NCBI GenBank assembly: GCA_014621425.1 | Contig: JAANBB010000559.1 | Span: forward strand, 1-22,779 | From: Cylindrodendrum hubeiense | Taxonomy: Eukaryota; Ascomycota; Sordariomycetes; Hypocreales; Nectriaceae | Length of the DNA: 22,779 nt | Direction: 5' to 3' | The notes under the pieces: model-generated | Seen by the model: only the letters and a program-made list of their open reading frames with translations | Database searches by the model: none | Told to the model about the DNA's origin: nothing | Made by a program: the position numbers and the translations under genes | Part shown: one piece after another, positions 9,795 through 19,049 of the stretch | Position numbering within the stretch: position 1 is the first letter of the stretch | Layout of the letters: each line of letters opens with the position of its first letter

Positions 9795-9803
9795 TATATA
9801 TAA
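9795..9803 (-). promoter_or_regulatory. TATA-box-like element of the phosphatase gene
   Basis: TATATATAA on the + strand (TTATATATA in the gene's direction) lies 66-74 bp upstream of the ATG at 9729. It is one of the few AT-rich spots in a GC-rich neighbourhood and could position transcription just upstream of the start codon. Confidence 0.45.
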
Positions 9804-10657
9804 GTAGGAGTGCGTGAGGGTGAGTAACACTGAAGACCCGGATACGGGGTGAGGGATATAGACGAAGTAGCCAACGGCAGTACGGCAGGCTCAATCGTCA
9901 GCGGGATCGTAGGATTGCAGGGAGAAGCACGGTGATAGGAAGAAAGGAACAAGAAAAGGAAAGAAAAAAATCCACGTCTTATCAGTCCGCCTCGCTCCAT
10001 TGAAGACCCCACGAAAGCGTCAAGTCATCTCCTGTCCGCGTGCCCGCGCGCCCGCATCTACGGTCCATCACACGCCCCCTCCCCTCCCAATAGAGGCGCG
10101 GCCGCGGCGTTCTTCCCCCAAAACGCGTCCCACGTTTGGCCAAGCCAGTGACTCAAAAGAGCCCGTCCGGCGGCCAACCGAAGCCCGGGTCCGGCGCCGC
10201 CAGCTGCGGAGCTACCCTGCAGGTCGATGACGGGCGTGGGCCGCCCCGCGCCGCCGATTGGTCCGGGCTGTGGGGTCGCGGGGGGCGGACCGCTGGAGGG
10301 GGACTCGGGAGCCAGCCAGTGTCGAGACGTTGCGCGCGTGCTGCGACGGCTTAATAATTGAGCGAAGAGGTGGCGGGAATGCCCACATAGCGCGGTAAAT
10401 ATTTTCTTCCTGGCCGGTTTGAGCGGATTCCTCATCGACTCCATGTCATCTGTCATATATAGTCATCATCCTGGTTGGAGGGCAGTGTAGGTGGTGGTGT
10501 GAAAACCCCGCTGCCTCGCGCCTCGGCTTGCTTCTTGCGGGAACCATAGGGACAGGGAATACTGTAGGGATACATCACCTGCCGGCAGTTCAGCCCATCA
10601 GATCGATGTGATCTTGGACCTACGTGTGTTGCCTGTAAGCGCGTGGGATCCGGGCGT

Positions 10658-10699
10658 GGGACAAGGGACAAGGGACATGGGACACGGGACACGGGACAC
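10658..10699. repeat. Heptamer tandem repeat GGGACAA/GGGACAC, six units
   Basis: Six contiguous 7-bp units are present: GGGACAA twice, GGGACAT once and GGGACAC three times. The tract lies between the phosphatase gene and VPS27 in non-coding sequence and looks like a slippage-prone minisatellite. Confidence 0.85.
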
Positions 10700-10946
10700 A
10701 GGCCATGCAAGCCAACTTCAACGATAGGGTCTTATGGCGCAAAGCAGTAACTGGAAGCTATCATAAATCGCAGGATTGATTGTAGTTATCGCCTGGTTGT
10801 CCAAGCCTATCGGATGCCCCTGCAGTACATTCTTGTCGCCGAATAAAACGGATACCCGCCCAACGCCGTTGGTTTACTAAAACCCAGTCTCCGACACACT
10901 ATAGCCAACACCTTCTGACAGTACCTTGCTTTACCCCGCTCACCCA

Positions 10947-13438
10947 TTAAAGCTCAATCAGTGCCTCTTCCTTTGCAGGCTGCTGCTGTTGCTGCTGGTG
11001 GCCGGGTTCGTGCGTCGGCACTGCTGGAAAAGGATCCTGGCCGTAACTTGCGTATGCCCAGTTCTGAGGCGCAGCAGGCGGTGCCTGGTGCTGCTGGGGC
11101 ATTGATGGTTGCCAGTAGGGTTGTTGCTGGGGAGGGGGAGCTTGCTGAGCCGGCTGCGAGGGCTGAGGTGGTTGGGCCTGCTGAAGTTGCTGAGGGGGTT
11201 GGGTGAGTTGCGCGGTTTGAGGCGGTTGAGATGGCTGAACAGGCTGAACAGGCTGAGCCGGGACCGGCTGGGCAGGAGTTTGAATCGGTGTTGGCTGTGA
11301 TGGGGCCGAGATTGACCCTATCGGGTACTGCATTGGCTGCTGTAGATTCGGATAAGGAGACTGTCCGGCTTCAGGGGCCGGCCCGGGGGCTGAAGGTCCC
11401 AGGGGAGCTGCCTGGGGAGTCTGCTGCGGCGGGATGTAGTATGAAGCATTGGGGTCTGTAGATGGCGTTGCAGTAGCTTGCTGAGGCGTCTGGGCTGGCT
11501 GAGGCGCGTCTAAGGGAGGCTGATGTTGGTACGGATCCTGGGGCGCAGATGGTGCCGATGGTGCCTTATCCTGCCAGCTCTCGGCCCGCTGCAGTTGCTG
11601 TGGCGGCATATGCTGTGGAGGGAGCTGTTGCGGTGGTGCATATTGACCAGGCTGAGTAGGAACGGGGCCGTATGATGCGTAATGAGGCTGGGGCGTTGCC
11701 TGTGGCGGTAGTTGCTGGTAGGGGTGCTGCGGAGGGGCCTGGTAACTCGCCTGTTGCTGACCAGTATAAAAGGTCTCTGCTGCTCCGGGGTTGCTAGCCA
11801 TATGCGAAGGGATGGAAGGATAGGGACCAGCCTGTTGGCGGGGAGGAAGGCTGTATCCACCCAGGCTTTGTTGGTGATAGGCTTTGGATAGTCTCTCCTC
11901 CAGCATGCGGTCATAATACCGGACAACCGTTGAGAGCTTAGCATGAAGATCCAAGAGGGTATCTGAAGAGAGGTTAGTTCTGCTCAACATTCAACACGAG
12001 GTGAGCCCATACCATGCTTGCTCATAGCTTCTCCATAGGTCCGCGCTAGCTTGGGACGCAGTGATCCGATACTGTCGTAAAGCTCCTGAATTTGGGGCTC
12101 CCGGAGGATGGTACCAGGTGGCTGTGTTTGTAACCGGTCAACCAAGGTCGAGAACAGGTTGATATTCTCCGCCTCCACAGGTGTCAATTCATAGTCGTTC
12201 TTGGGCATGACAAAGTTGGTGGTGCCGGCTCCGGAGCTATTCGAGGTGTGCTCCTTGAGCACGGCAGCGTGCATCTGCTTCTGCTCCTCCATATCGGCCA
12301 AAGATGCTGCAATCGCTGCCTTTAGGTCGTCATCTTCCTCCTCGGCTTGCTTGGCAGCTGCTGCATCGCCATTTGTCTTGGGGACGCTAACAACGGGTCC
12401 CTCATACCCGCGGGAGTGGGTCTTGACTTCCTCCAAGCTCATTGCCAAAGCCTTCTTCAGATCCTCGTCGAAACCTTCATCCACACGGGCGTTCCGCGGC
12501 TGCATGGCCGAGGTGCTGCGAGTCTTGTGGGGGTACGTGGGCGATCGATCGAGGGAGGGGCTAGGCTCCTTGAAACCCTTGCTCGTGAGTTTGGCATAGC
12601 AGCCATCGTCGACTCGGACAGGGGTGAGGATTCCGAGATGCGGGAGGGCGACAGTCTTGGTTGAGCATTGCTGGTCGAAGCAGTTTCCGCAGTTTCGACA
12701 ATGGTGCTTTCGGTTGGTAAATGTAAAGGCGGTTCGGCATCGCATGCAGACTTCAGAGTCCGACCACTCGGGGGGCTGTAATTCACCATTGTCAGCCATC
12801 CATCATGTCAAGTTCTGTTGGTCCTCTCTTACCGCGCTGCTGTCAATCATGCTGCTCGACACGGAAATCTTGGGCGGGAACTGGTATCCCTCTCGTTGCA
12901 ACGTCTTGTATACCTCGCCAATATACCCAAGATCGAATCGCCCTTCAGTGGCTCCTGCCCATGACTGTATCAATTCGAGAATCTTCGATCTAACTTCGGC
13001 GTTGACGGCGGCGCCTCCGACGACCTGGAGAAGCGACACCAAGTTGTCCATGAACTCGCGGGAGGCGATCTCAGCGAGGAAATGCGACCCGCCATTCTTG
13101 ACGCAGGTATCGGTAAGCTGGATCAGGTCAGCTCTGGAACATGCTACGGCATTCGGGAATTCCGTACGCTCAGTGCGCTCAGCTGTGAGTTGGGGTTCTT
13201 GTTGCCGATGCGCCGCTTAAGAGAGCGCATCGCCTCCTTAGGCGCGACCGTCTTGGATCTGATGACATCGGATATTTCGAGGTTCAGTGCAATATCCTCC
13301 CTGGCATCAAGTCAGTCAGCAAGGGCGAGGCGATAGAGCGCGGGCGGGTTTGGGGAGCGCATACAAGCTACTGCTCGTGGCCTTCTCGATCTGCTCGTCC
13401 AAGGCCGTGTTGGCCGAGGACGACCACCAGCTCATCAT
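10947..13438 (-). CDS. VPS27: Vps27/Hrs-type ESCRT-0 subunit (VHS, FYVE-like, two UIMs)
   Basis: With Hse1, Vps27 forms ESCRT-0, which captures ubiquitinated cargo on PI3P-containing endosomes and recruits ESCRT-I. Five exons (13438-13365, 13300-13168, 13117-12833, 12775-12013, 11962-10947) encode 756 aa. The four introns are 50-64 nt with clear donors and branch sites. The VHS domain covers roughly residues 1-145 (starting [20 protein letters not shown]). A FYVE-like finger spans 174-223 with RKHHCRNCG, but Asp198 and Asp220 stand where zinc-binding Cys are usual. UIMs lie at about 267-283 ([14 protein letters not shown]) and 309-326 ([20 protein letters not shown]). A helical core follows (about 380-445, near [13 protein letters not shown]), which should pair with Hse1. 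The last 300 residues are rich in Pro and Gln, contain several PSAP-type motifs suited to ESCRT-I Vps23 binding, and end in LIEL, a clathrin-box-like tail. The start is the first of two tandem ATGs before the VHS domain. It is divergent from the Doa4-like gene. Confidence 0.94.
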
Positions 13439-13469
13439 GTTGGGGGCGACGGCGGCTGCGGCTGAGGTG

Positions 13470-13505
13470 GCGGTACGAAGGGCGGTACGAAGGACGGTTC
13501 GAAGG
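13470..13505. repeat. 12-bp tandem repeat upstream of VPS27
   Basis: GCGGTACGAAGG occurs twice exactly and once as ACGGTTCGAAGG, ending 67 bp upstream of the VPS27 ATG when read in that gene's direction. It probably falls in the 5' untranslated region or core promoter. Confidence 0.75.
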
Positions 13506-13761
13506 GCGGGGAGATGGGCGCTCGGATGATGGGAAAGCTGGCAGTATTGTCGAGGCTCGCAGACGAGAGCTGAAGCAGCAGGACGGGACGATGGATGGCG
13601 TTGACGCGGTCGGGGTGGATGTTTGGAAGAGGTTCGCCAGGTTCGTTCCAGGCTCGTTCCAGGCTGTCGTTGGCCCAGCCTCAGTCAGTCGGAGGCGGCG
13701 ATGAGGGACGACGTAAGGAGGTACAAGATGGGTTAGCTTCCATGCGTTTTGGCCGGCGCTA

Positions 13762-13806
13762 GGGGCCTCTCTAGGCCCCCAGCTCTATCGCCACTGCCAT
13801 TGGCAG
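13762..13806. promoter_or_regulatory. GC-rich hairpin plus CCAAT-containing palindrome
   Basis: GGGGCCT (13762-13768) and AGGCCCC (13773-13779) form a perfect 7-bp inverted repeat around CTCT. Twenty bases later, CTGCCA-T-TGGCAG (13794-13806) is a 6-bp palindrome containing ATTGG, a CCAAT box on the minus strand. Both lie in the divergent promoter about 330-370 bp upstream of VPS27. A protein-binding role is only a suggestion. Confidence 0.35.
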
Positions 13807-14582
13807 GACGTCATTAGGTAAGGGTCCTGAGGCACCCGTCCGGGCAATCCAGGTCCCCCGTAGCACCCAACCGACAGGGGCTCCTTGAGCCTGAGGAGAT
13901 CCACCAGCGCTGTCCAGCGGGCAGCTTAATGCTGTCTAATACGTCTAATACTGTCTGCCTTGCGTCAGTGTGGGCGGGCGAGCCGCTAACTCCCAGTGCA
14001 AGCAGTCTCCGGGAGGAGCCTGCGGCGAGCAGATGACGACGGTTTTGTGGCGTACGTGGCTCGTGGCCGCCAAGCTGGGGAAACCAGAAACCGCTACCCG
14101 GACGTTGGGACAAGGTACTTGGGGCGCCGCACTGCCGCAAACGGAGCTTAGGTACTCCCGCCACATCGCCGTGTACCTCCCCGCGAACCACATGGCCATG
14201 AGAGCTGTCGCTTGCCTGCCCGCCGATGTCCGGTTCCTTTGTTGTCGGCATGACCACCGAGAGTCTCCAACTTCCAACAACCATTTGCGCCCAGATCGTG
14301 ACTTTCTGCAAGGGGCCTGTGAGAGTTTCTTCAAAGAATCCTTTGAGAGGATGCTGCACGTTCTAGCGACCACCCCGTGGCCGGAGCGTTGATCCCTTGT
14401 ATCCCTATACCTGCCATCTAGCCGTTCATGCTCCTCCGTTGTCCTCGATACTCGATTGCCTCCTCCATCCCCTCAGCGCTCCGCGCGCCCCCACGACTCG
14501 ATACGACTTCGATTTCCGAATATCGCCCTCACCGGAAGAGACATGATTCGTCGATAACCGTTCCACCCGATCCAACACTGTG

Positions 14583-17500
14583 ATGACGTCCCTGGGCCAT
14601 TCGCGATCGAGCAGCCTGGTCGACACCCGCAACCGACCCATGGCCACCAACGGCGTCTTCAGCCCTCCGCCGCCAGCCGGGCGCAATGGAGGCGATGCCA
14701 GGCATGGCGGGGCTCCAATCCCGCACATTGAAGATATCTTGGCGGTTCCCAGAGACATCGATCTGAATCAGTCTATCCGCAAGCTGTTGGAATCGGCCGA
14801 GGCATCGCTGCGGCAGGCGGAGATGAGCCGCGACTTCAACAGACCTACTCTGGCCTTGAAAGACTACATTCGAGCCTCTGTCATTGCCATCCAGGCGGTC
14901 CGTAAACACCGAGAATATTCATCCCTCAAGGCCGACCACAATGACCTCGCACGAGCGCACAGCTCCCTGCTCAAGAAGATTAGACAGCAGGATGCTGTCT
15001 ATGCAGGAATCAAGCAAGATATTATCGCGGATAACAAGAGAACCGGCGTACAACCTACCAACCAGAAGCCCGGATCATTCCGGGAGAATGGCGTTGGCTC
15101 TCGGTCCGGATCCCCCGTCAAGGCGACGCGAGATGTCGTCTCATCACTGTCCTCGGTGAACCGATCACCCAATGCATCTCCTCGATCGAGCATGAATGGG
15201 TCTCCGGCGAGAGTGAAGCCAAGTATTCAACCAAAACCCCAGGCCCTCCATGGGAATGCAATCAGCTCGGCCCGCTCAAGTTTGAGTCTTTCTGCCGCCC
15301 AGGAGCTTGCCGCTCGCTTTGCCAACCTAAGAGGCCCCCAAGCGTCTCCAAGCCCTCAAGCATCTCCAGGCCAGGACCCCCGTATCAAGACACACCAAAT
15401 TATCCCCCCCAAGCCTGCCGGGCCTCGAGAGATGCCTCCGCCAGCGCCAAGGCCGCCAAAGATTGATATCAACACCAATTTACCGAGTTTACCCAAGATG
15501 CCAGATGCAATCTATAGTCCTCGCGGAAGCATATCAGGAGAAACACCAAGACCCCCAGGCACAGCCCGTAATGTGTATAATCGAAACGGCTCCACGACGC
15601 CCTCTGTCCCCGGTACTCCTACACAACAATCACAGGCTCAGGCCGATTACTTTGCTCCGGCTCAGAGCTATTCCAACATCGTGCTACCTCCTGTGCCGCC
15701 AGAGAATGCCATGAAGGTACCGGAAGGAACCTCGATAACCCCCGATCAGCTTTACCAGGCCATGAAAGCCAAAGGCTCTATCCTGGTTATTGACACCCGC
15801 GTTCGAGAAGATTTCAACGAGGGTCACATCATGTCTTCATCAACCATCTGCATTGAGCCAAGCATCCTGCTTAGGGAGAACCTCTCGGCGGACCAGATAT
15901 CCGAGAGTCTCGTGTTATCACCGAACCAGGAAGAGTTCCTGTTCGAGCAGCGAGACAAGTACGACTTGGTTGTCTTTTACGATGAGGATTCCGAAGAGGT
16001 TTCCAATAATCCCCGAAATTCCGATGATCTAGTTCTCGCTTCACTTCGACGAGCCTTGGTAGACTACAACTATCTGAAAGACCTCAAGAACCCTCCCAAG
16101 ATCTTGAAAGGAGGCATTAATGCATGGGTGGACTTGATGGGCCCTTCATCACTGCAGTCAAGCACACAGACAACAGCGCCCTCTAAACTAATTCAACCGA
16201 CCAAGCGAATCCGAAGCAGCACCATTGAACGAACAAAGTCGAAGTACATTGTCAAGCCCTTGAAGCCAGACGATGTCAAGGCTTGGCAAGAAACATTGAA
16301 GAATGAGGACATGGAGACGGCCTCCTCACCCAGCTTCCTCCGGACTAAGGAGGATTTCCTCAGGAGGTTTCCGCCCGTGGATCCGGGGCAAGAGTCCATG
16401 GTCTCGCACGATGACCAGTTGCCGCACCAGTTACCATACCAATTGCCACACAAGCCCCCGTATGGCTCGTCTCATAAAGGCGACTTAAACACGGACCTTC
16501 CTTCACCTCCAACCAGACCAGCTCCGGCCATGCCACGGCCAAGCTACAGTGGGTTAGCCGAGGGCGCGGATGACAGCGAGCTCTATGGGAAAGCCAATGG
16601 AACTCCTACAAATAGGCAAGTTGCCCGGATCGCCGCGAAAACTGTCGAGCAGGCGCCCACTGCCGACATCCCCAAGCATTACACGGGACTGAGCAATCCC
16701 AACAACTGGTGCTACGCAAATAGCACTCTGCAATGCCTTCTTGCCTCTCCCGAATTTGGAAGAGAGCTCGCGGACTCGGCCTGGATATCCAAGTACAAGG
16801 CACCGAAGAAGGACGACGAGAAGATTGAACATCCTCAGCTAATGGTTCGAATTATCACCAACCTGTTCCACTGGATGAGCTCGGGCAAGTTCCAGGTCAT
16901 GAACGCCCAGACGCTGATGGTTAGTCACACCTCCCTTTTAAACCTATCTCGGAGCACAGCTAACTCGGTTGAATAGAACTACTCACGCGACCTTTGTAAA
17001 CAGGCTCAGGGCGCCCTGGAGCCATTTGGTGGAGAACAGCAGCAGGATGCACAGGAGTTCATGTCCTTTCTTCTCACCCACCTTCACGACGAGACCAACA
17101 CGCGGCGAGACCGCAAGGGCCTCGTCGACCAGCCCGACACCAAGCGCCAGTCGCTCCTCCAGGCGGCGGGCGAATACTGGCACAGCCACCTCGGCCTCAA
17201 CCAGTCCCTCATTGACCGGTATTGGCGTGGCCTCGAGCTGTCGACGGTCAAGTGTGAGGAGTGCCACACCAAGACGTACTCGTTCTCGCCCTTTGAATGG
17301 ATCCCTGTCACCGTCAATAGAGGCCGCGGCATGACCCTCCACGAGGTTCTCAAGGAGCACACTGCCGGTAACAGCCTGAGTGACTTCTCCTGCGACAACT
17401 GCCGCCGTCCCACGCGTGCCCTCCAGTCCCTCTCATTCGCACGCATGCCCTCCCTCCTCTGCGTCTGCCTCCGTCGCTTCCAGTTCCAACCGGCCTATAA

Positions 17501-17882
17501 CAAACCCGTCAAGTCGTCGGCGCCCATCACATGGGACTTCAACGACATGGACATGTCGCGCTACTTCCTCCCCGCCGCCGACAACGCCCCGCCCAACGGC
17601 GCCGCGGACCCCTCGGACCCGGCCTTCGCGGCGCCCTTCCGCTACGAGACGTACGCCGTCATCGTCCACGAGGGCAGCACCACCAACAGCGGCCACTACA
17701 CAGCGTATGTCCGCGACACGGCCTCGCACGACCCCCATGCTTGGTTCTACTGCAACGACTCCAAGGTGACCAAGGTCCGCATTGGCAACGGCGACCGTGA
17801 CGACGTCCAGGAGGCCGTCTTCAAGACCGGCCGCGACAAGGTCCCCTATCTCATCTTCTTCCGCCGCAAGGGCATGCGGTGA
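14583..17882 (+). CDS. DOA4: Ubiquitin carboxyl-terminal hydrolase, Doa4/USP8-like
   Basis: This cysteine protease removes ubiquitin from proteins; Doa4-type enzymes act on cargo at late endosomes with ESCRT-III and recycle ubiquitin. Two exons, 14583-16919 and 16977-17882, give 1080 aa. The intron (16920-16976, GTTAGT, branch GCTAAC, ATAG) lies between codons inside the USP domain, giving QTLM then NYSRDLCKQAQG. Residues 50-145 are helical and resemble the MIT/USP8-dimerisation region (NQSIRKLLESAEASLRQAE). A disordered Ser/Pro-rich linker follows. A rhodanese-like domain (about 377-520, VIDTRVREDFNEGHI) lacks a catalytic Cys, having FYDED at that place, so it is probably structural. The USP domain starts near 690 (GLSNPNNWCYANSTLQCLL) with nucleophile Cys710, His1019 in SGHYTAY, and Asn1039/Asp1040 in CNDSKV. 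Cys872, 875, 918 and 921 form a zinc-ribbon pattern. The start is the first ATG of the open frame. Doa4 and its paralogue Ubp5 cannot be separated here, so the symbol is a family-level name. Confidence 0.93.
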
Positions 17883-19049
17883 GGATGATACGGGTACCTA
17901 CCGGAAAGGGCACTCATAATTCGTCCCATCCTGTCTGTCCCTTGCGTCCTCCTAGCCTTATCACGACTAGCCTCTACAAGCACCTGGACCCCCCACGACC
18001 GACTTGTCAACTGCCACGACTCGCTCGTATTATTTACCTCGGGACGGGACATCCGGAAGAGCCTCCAAGGCCCTGTCCCTCATGCTCATTTCCTCCCATC
18101 CTCGTTGGATACCGTCACGCGCACCCCTGGCCCCTGACGTCGTCGCCCCTCGCCCTGACGAGGCAAATCCATCTTCATCAGCTCCCACGTTCGGCTGTTG
18201 CATGTGTTTTTAGATTTACACCGGCACTCCATAGCATCACCCGTTCCGTCGTTTCTCTCTGTTTTCTCCAGCTCTTGTCCTTTGTCCTTTTCTTGGTTCT
18301 TCTTTCTCCCTATCTAGCAAGCAGGCAACAGGCAAGCAAGCATGGCACGGTGCAGGGGCGGGCGTTTTCATCGAGCTTTGCTTCTTCGGGCGGTGTGTGA
18401 GAGATTACTAGTTTTTTCTACCAGCATGCTATGATTTCCCGTCAAATAATGACCACGACCATGAACCATACCATACCATGACCACTCTCGATAAGAAAAA
18501 GACCACAAGCTGAAAGGTGCTGGAGGAGACGCATGACGTGGATACGTGGGTACGAGTCCGAGTGACGCCGTCAGATAGAATAAGACCCATCCACGCCTCT
18601 TGGCTGTCCCTGCTCATTCGCCGCCCCACTCAGCGCTTTGCTGTCAACCATACGAAATAGGCCTGCGATGTTCCTGGTGGAGGGCTTTCACATGTCAAGA
18701 CGGAGCTGAGCGCCATCGCATCAGATCACGTTGTCCGGGTTATTCGGGACCTGGAGTGAGCAGGGTCTTTAAAATATGGAACCGTCACATAAAACTGGGA
18801 GGATGGCTGGTTTGAGGTATTCAAATAAAACCCGATTAAACATCATGGAGCCAACGCCGCACAAGTACAGTACAGTCCAACACTCTCCATCAGTCCCAGC
18901 ATGAAAGCTGGGCACACGCAAATCATAGAGCCCTCGCGCCTGGTATCCCTCGTCGTTTCGTCCGACCGACCGACCGTCCGTCCATCCATTCTCGCTGCGT
19001 CAACATCGCCTATCCCGACTGACATCGCCCCCGTTGCTTATATCGTCGC
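17883..19049. other. Intergenic region between convergent genes
   Basis: The Doa4-like gene ends at 17882 and the acyl-CoA synthetase stop codon lies at 19050-19052 on the opposite strand, so these 1.17 kb should hold both 3' untranslated regions. The left half is pyrimidine-rich on the + strand (long CT tracts at 18240-18320). Tetranucleotide runs of GACC and GTCC occur at about 18960-18990. The open frame 17879-18400 has no recognisable domain and I do not call it. Confidence 0.6.

Larger units (their letters stand above)
9730..10946. other. Intergenic region: phosphatase promoter and downstream flank of VPS27
   Basis: No gene is seen in these 1.2 kb. The left part is the promoter and leader of the phosphatase gene, with a TATA-like element. 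A very GC-rich block (about 10030-10330, with GCGGCCGCGGCG-like sequence) follows. A heptamer repeat lies at 10658-10699. The stretch before 10946 should contain the VPS27 3' untranslated region, since the VPS27 stop codon is at 10947-10949. Confidence 0.6.
13439..14582. promoter_or_regulatory. Shared divergent promoter region of VPS27 and the Doa4-like gene
   Basis: This 1.14 kb separates two ATGs on opposite strands. Open frames here (e.g. 13814-14359 minus and 13970-14392 plus) overlap antisense to one another, match no domain and look accidental. The block nearest VPS27 holds a 12-bp tandem repeat, and a compact hairpin with a neighbouring palindrome lies near 13762-13806. The right end, just before 14583, is pyrimidine-rich on the + strand and is probably the leader of the ubiquitin hydrolase gene. 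Confidence 0.6.

Noticed and set aside
8941..9807. A 288-codon plus-strand frame opposite the phosphatase gene
   Set aside because: It is the antisense shadow of the phosphatase exons; the minus strand carries the His-phosphatase motifs and splice signals.
9187..9894. Upstream in-frame start for the histidine phosphatase (MSLPYCRWLL...)
   Set aside because: The extension crosses a TATA-like element and is low-complexity. The family begins with the LVRHA motif a few residues after the ATG at 9729.
11984..12799. A separate FYVE gene starting [12 protein letters not shown]
   Set aside because: That ATG lies inside the 57-nt intron 12776-12832. The splice sites join the VHS exon to the FYVE exon in frame, giving one Vps27 protein.
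13814..14392. Overlapping open frames of 140-180 codons on both strands between VPS27 and the ubiquitin hydrolase
   Set aside because: They are antisense to each other, have no recognisable domain, and lie in the divergent promoter. They are probably chance frames in GC-rich DNA.
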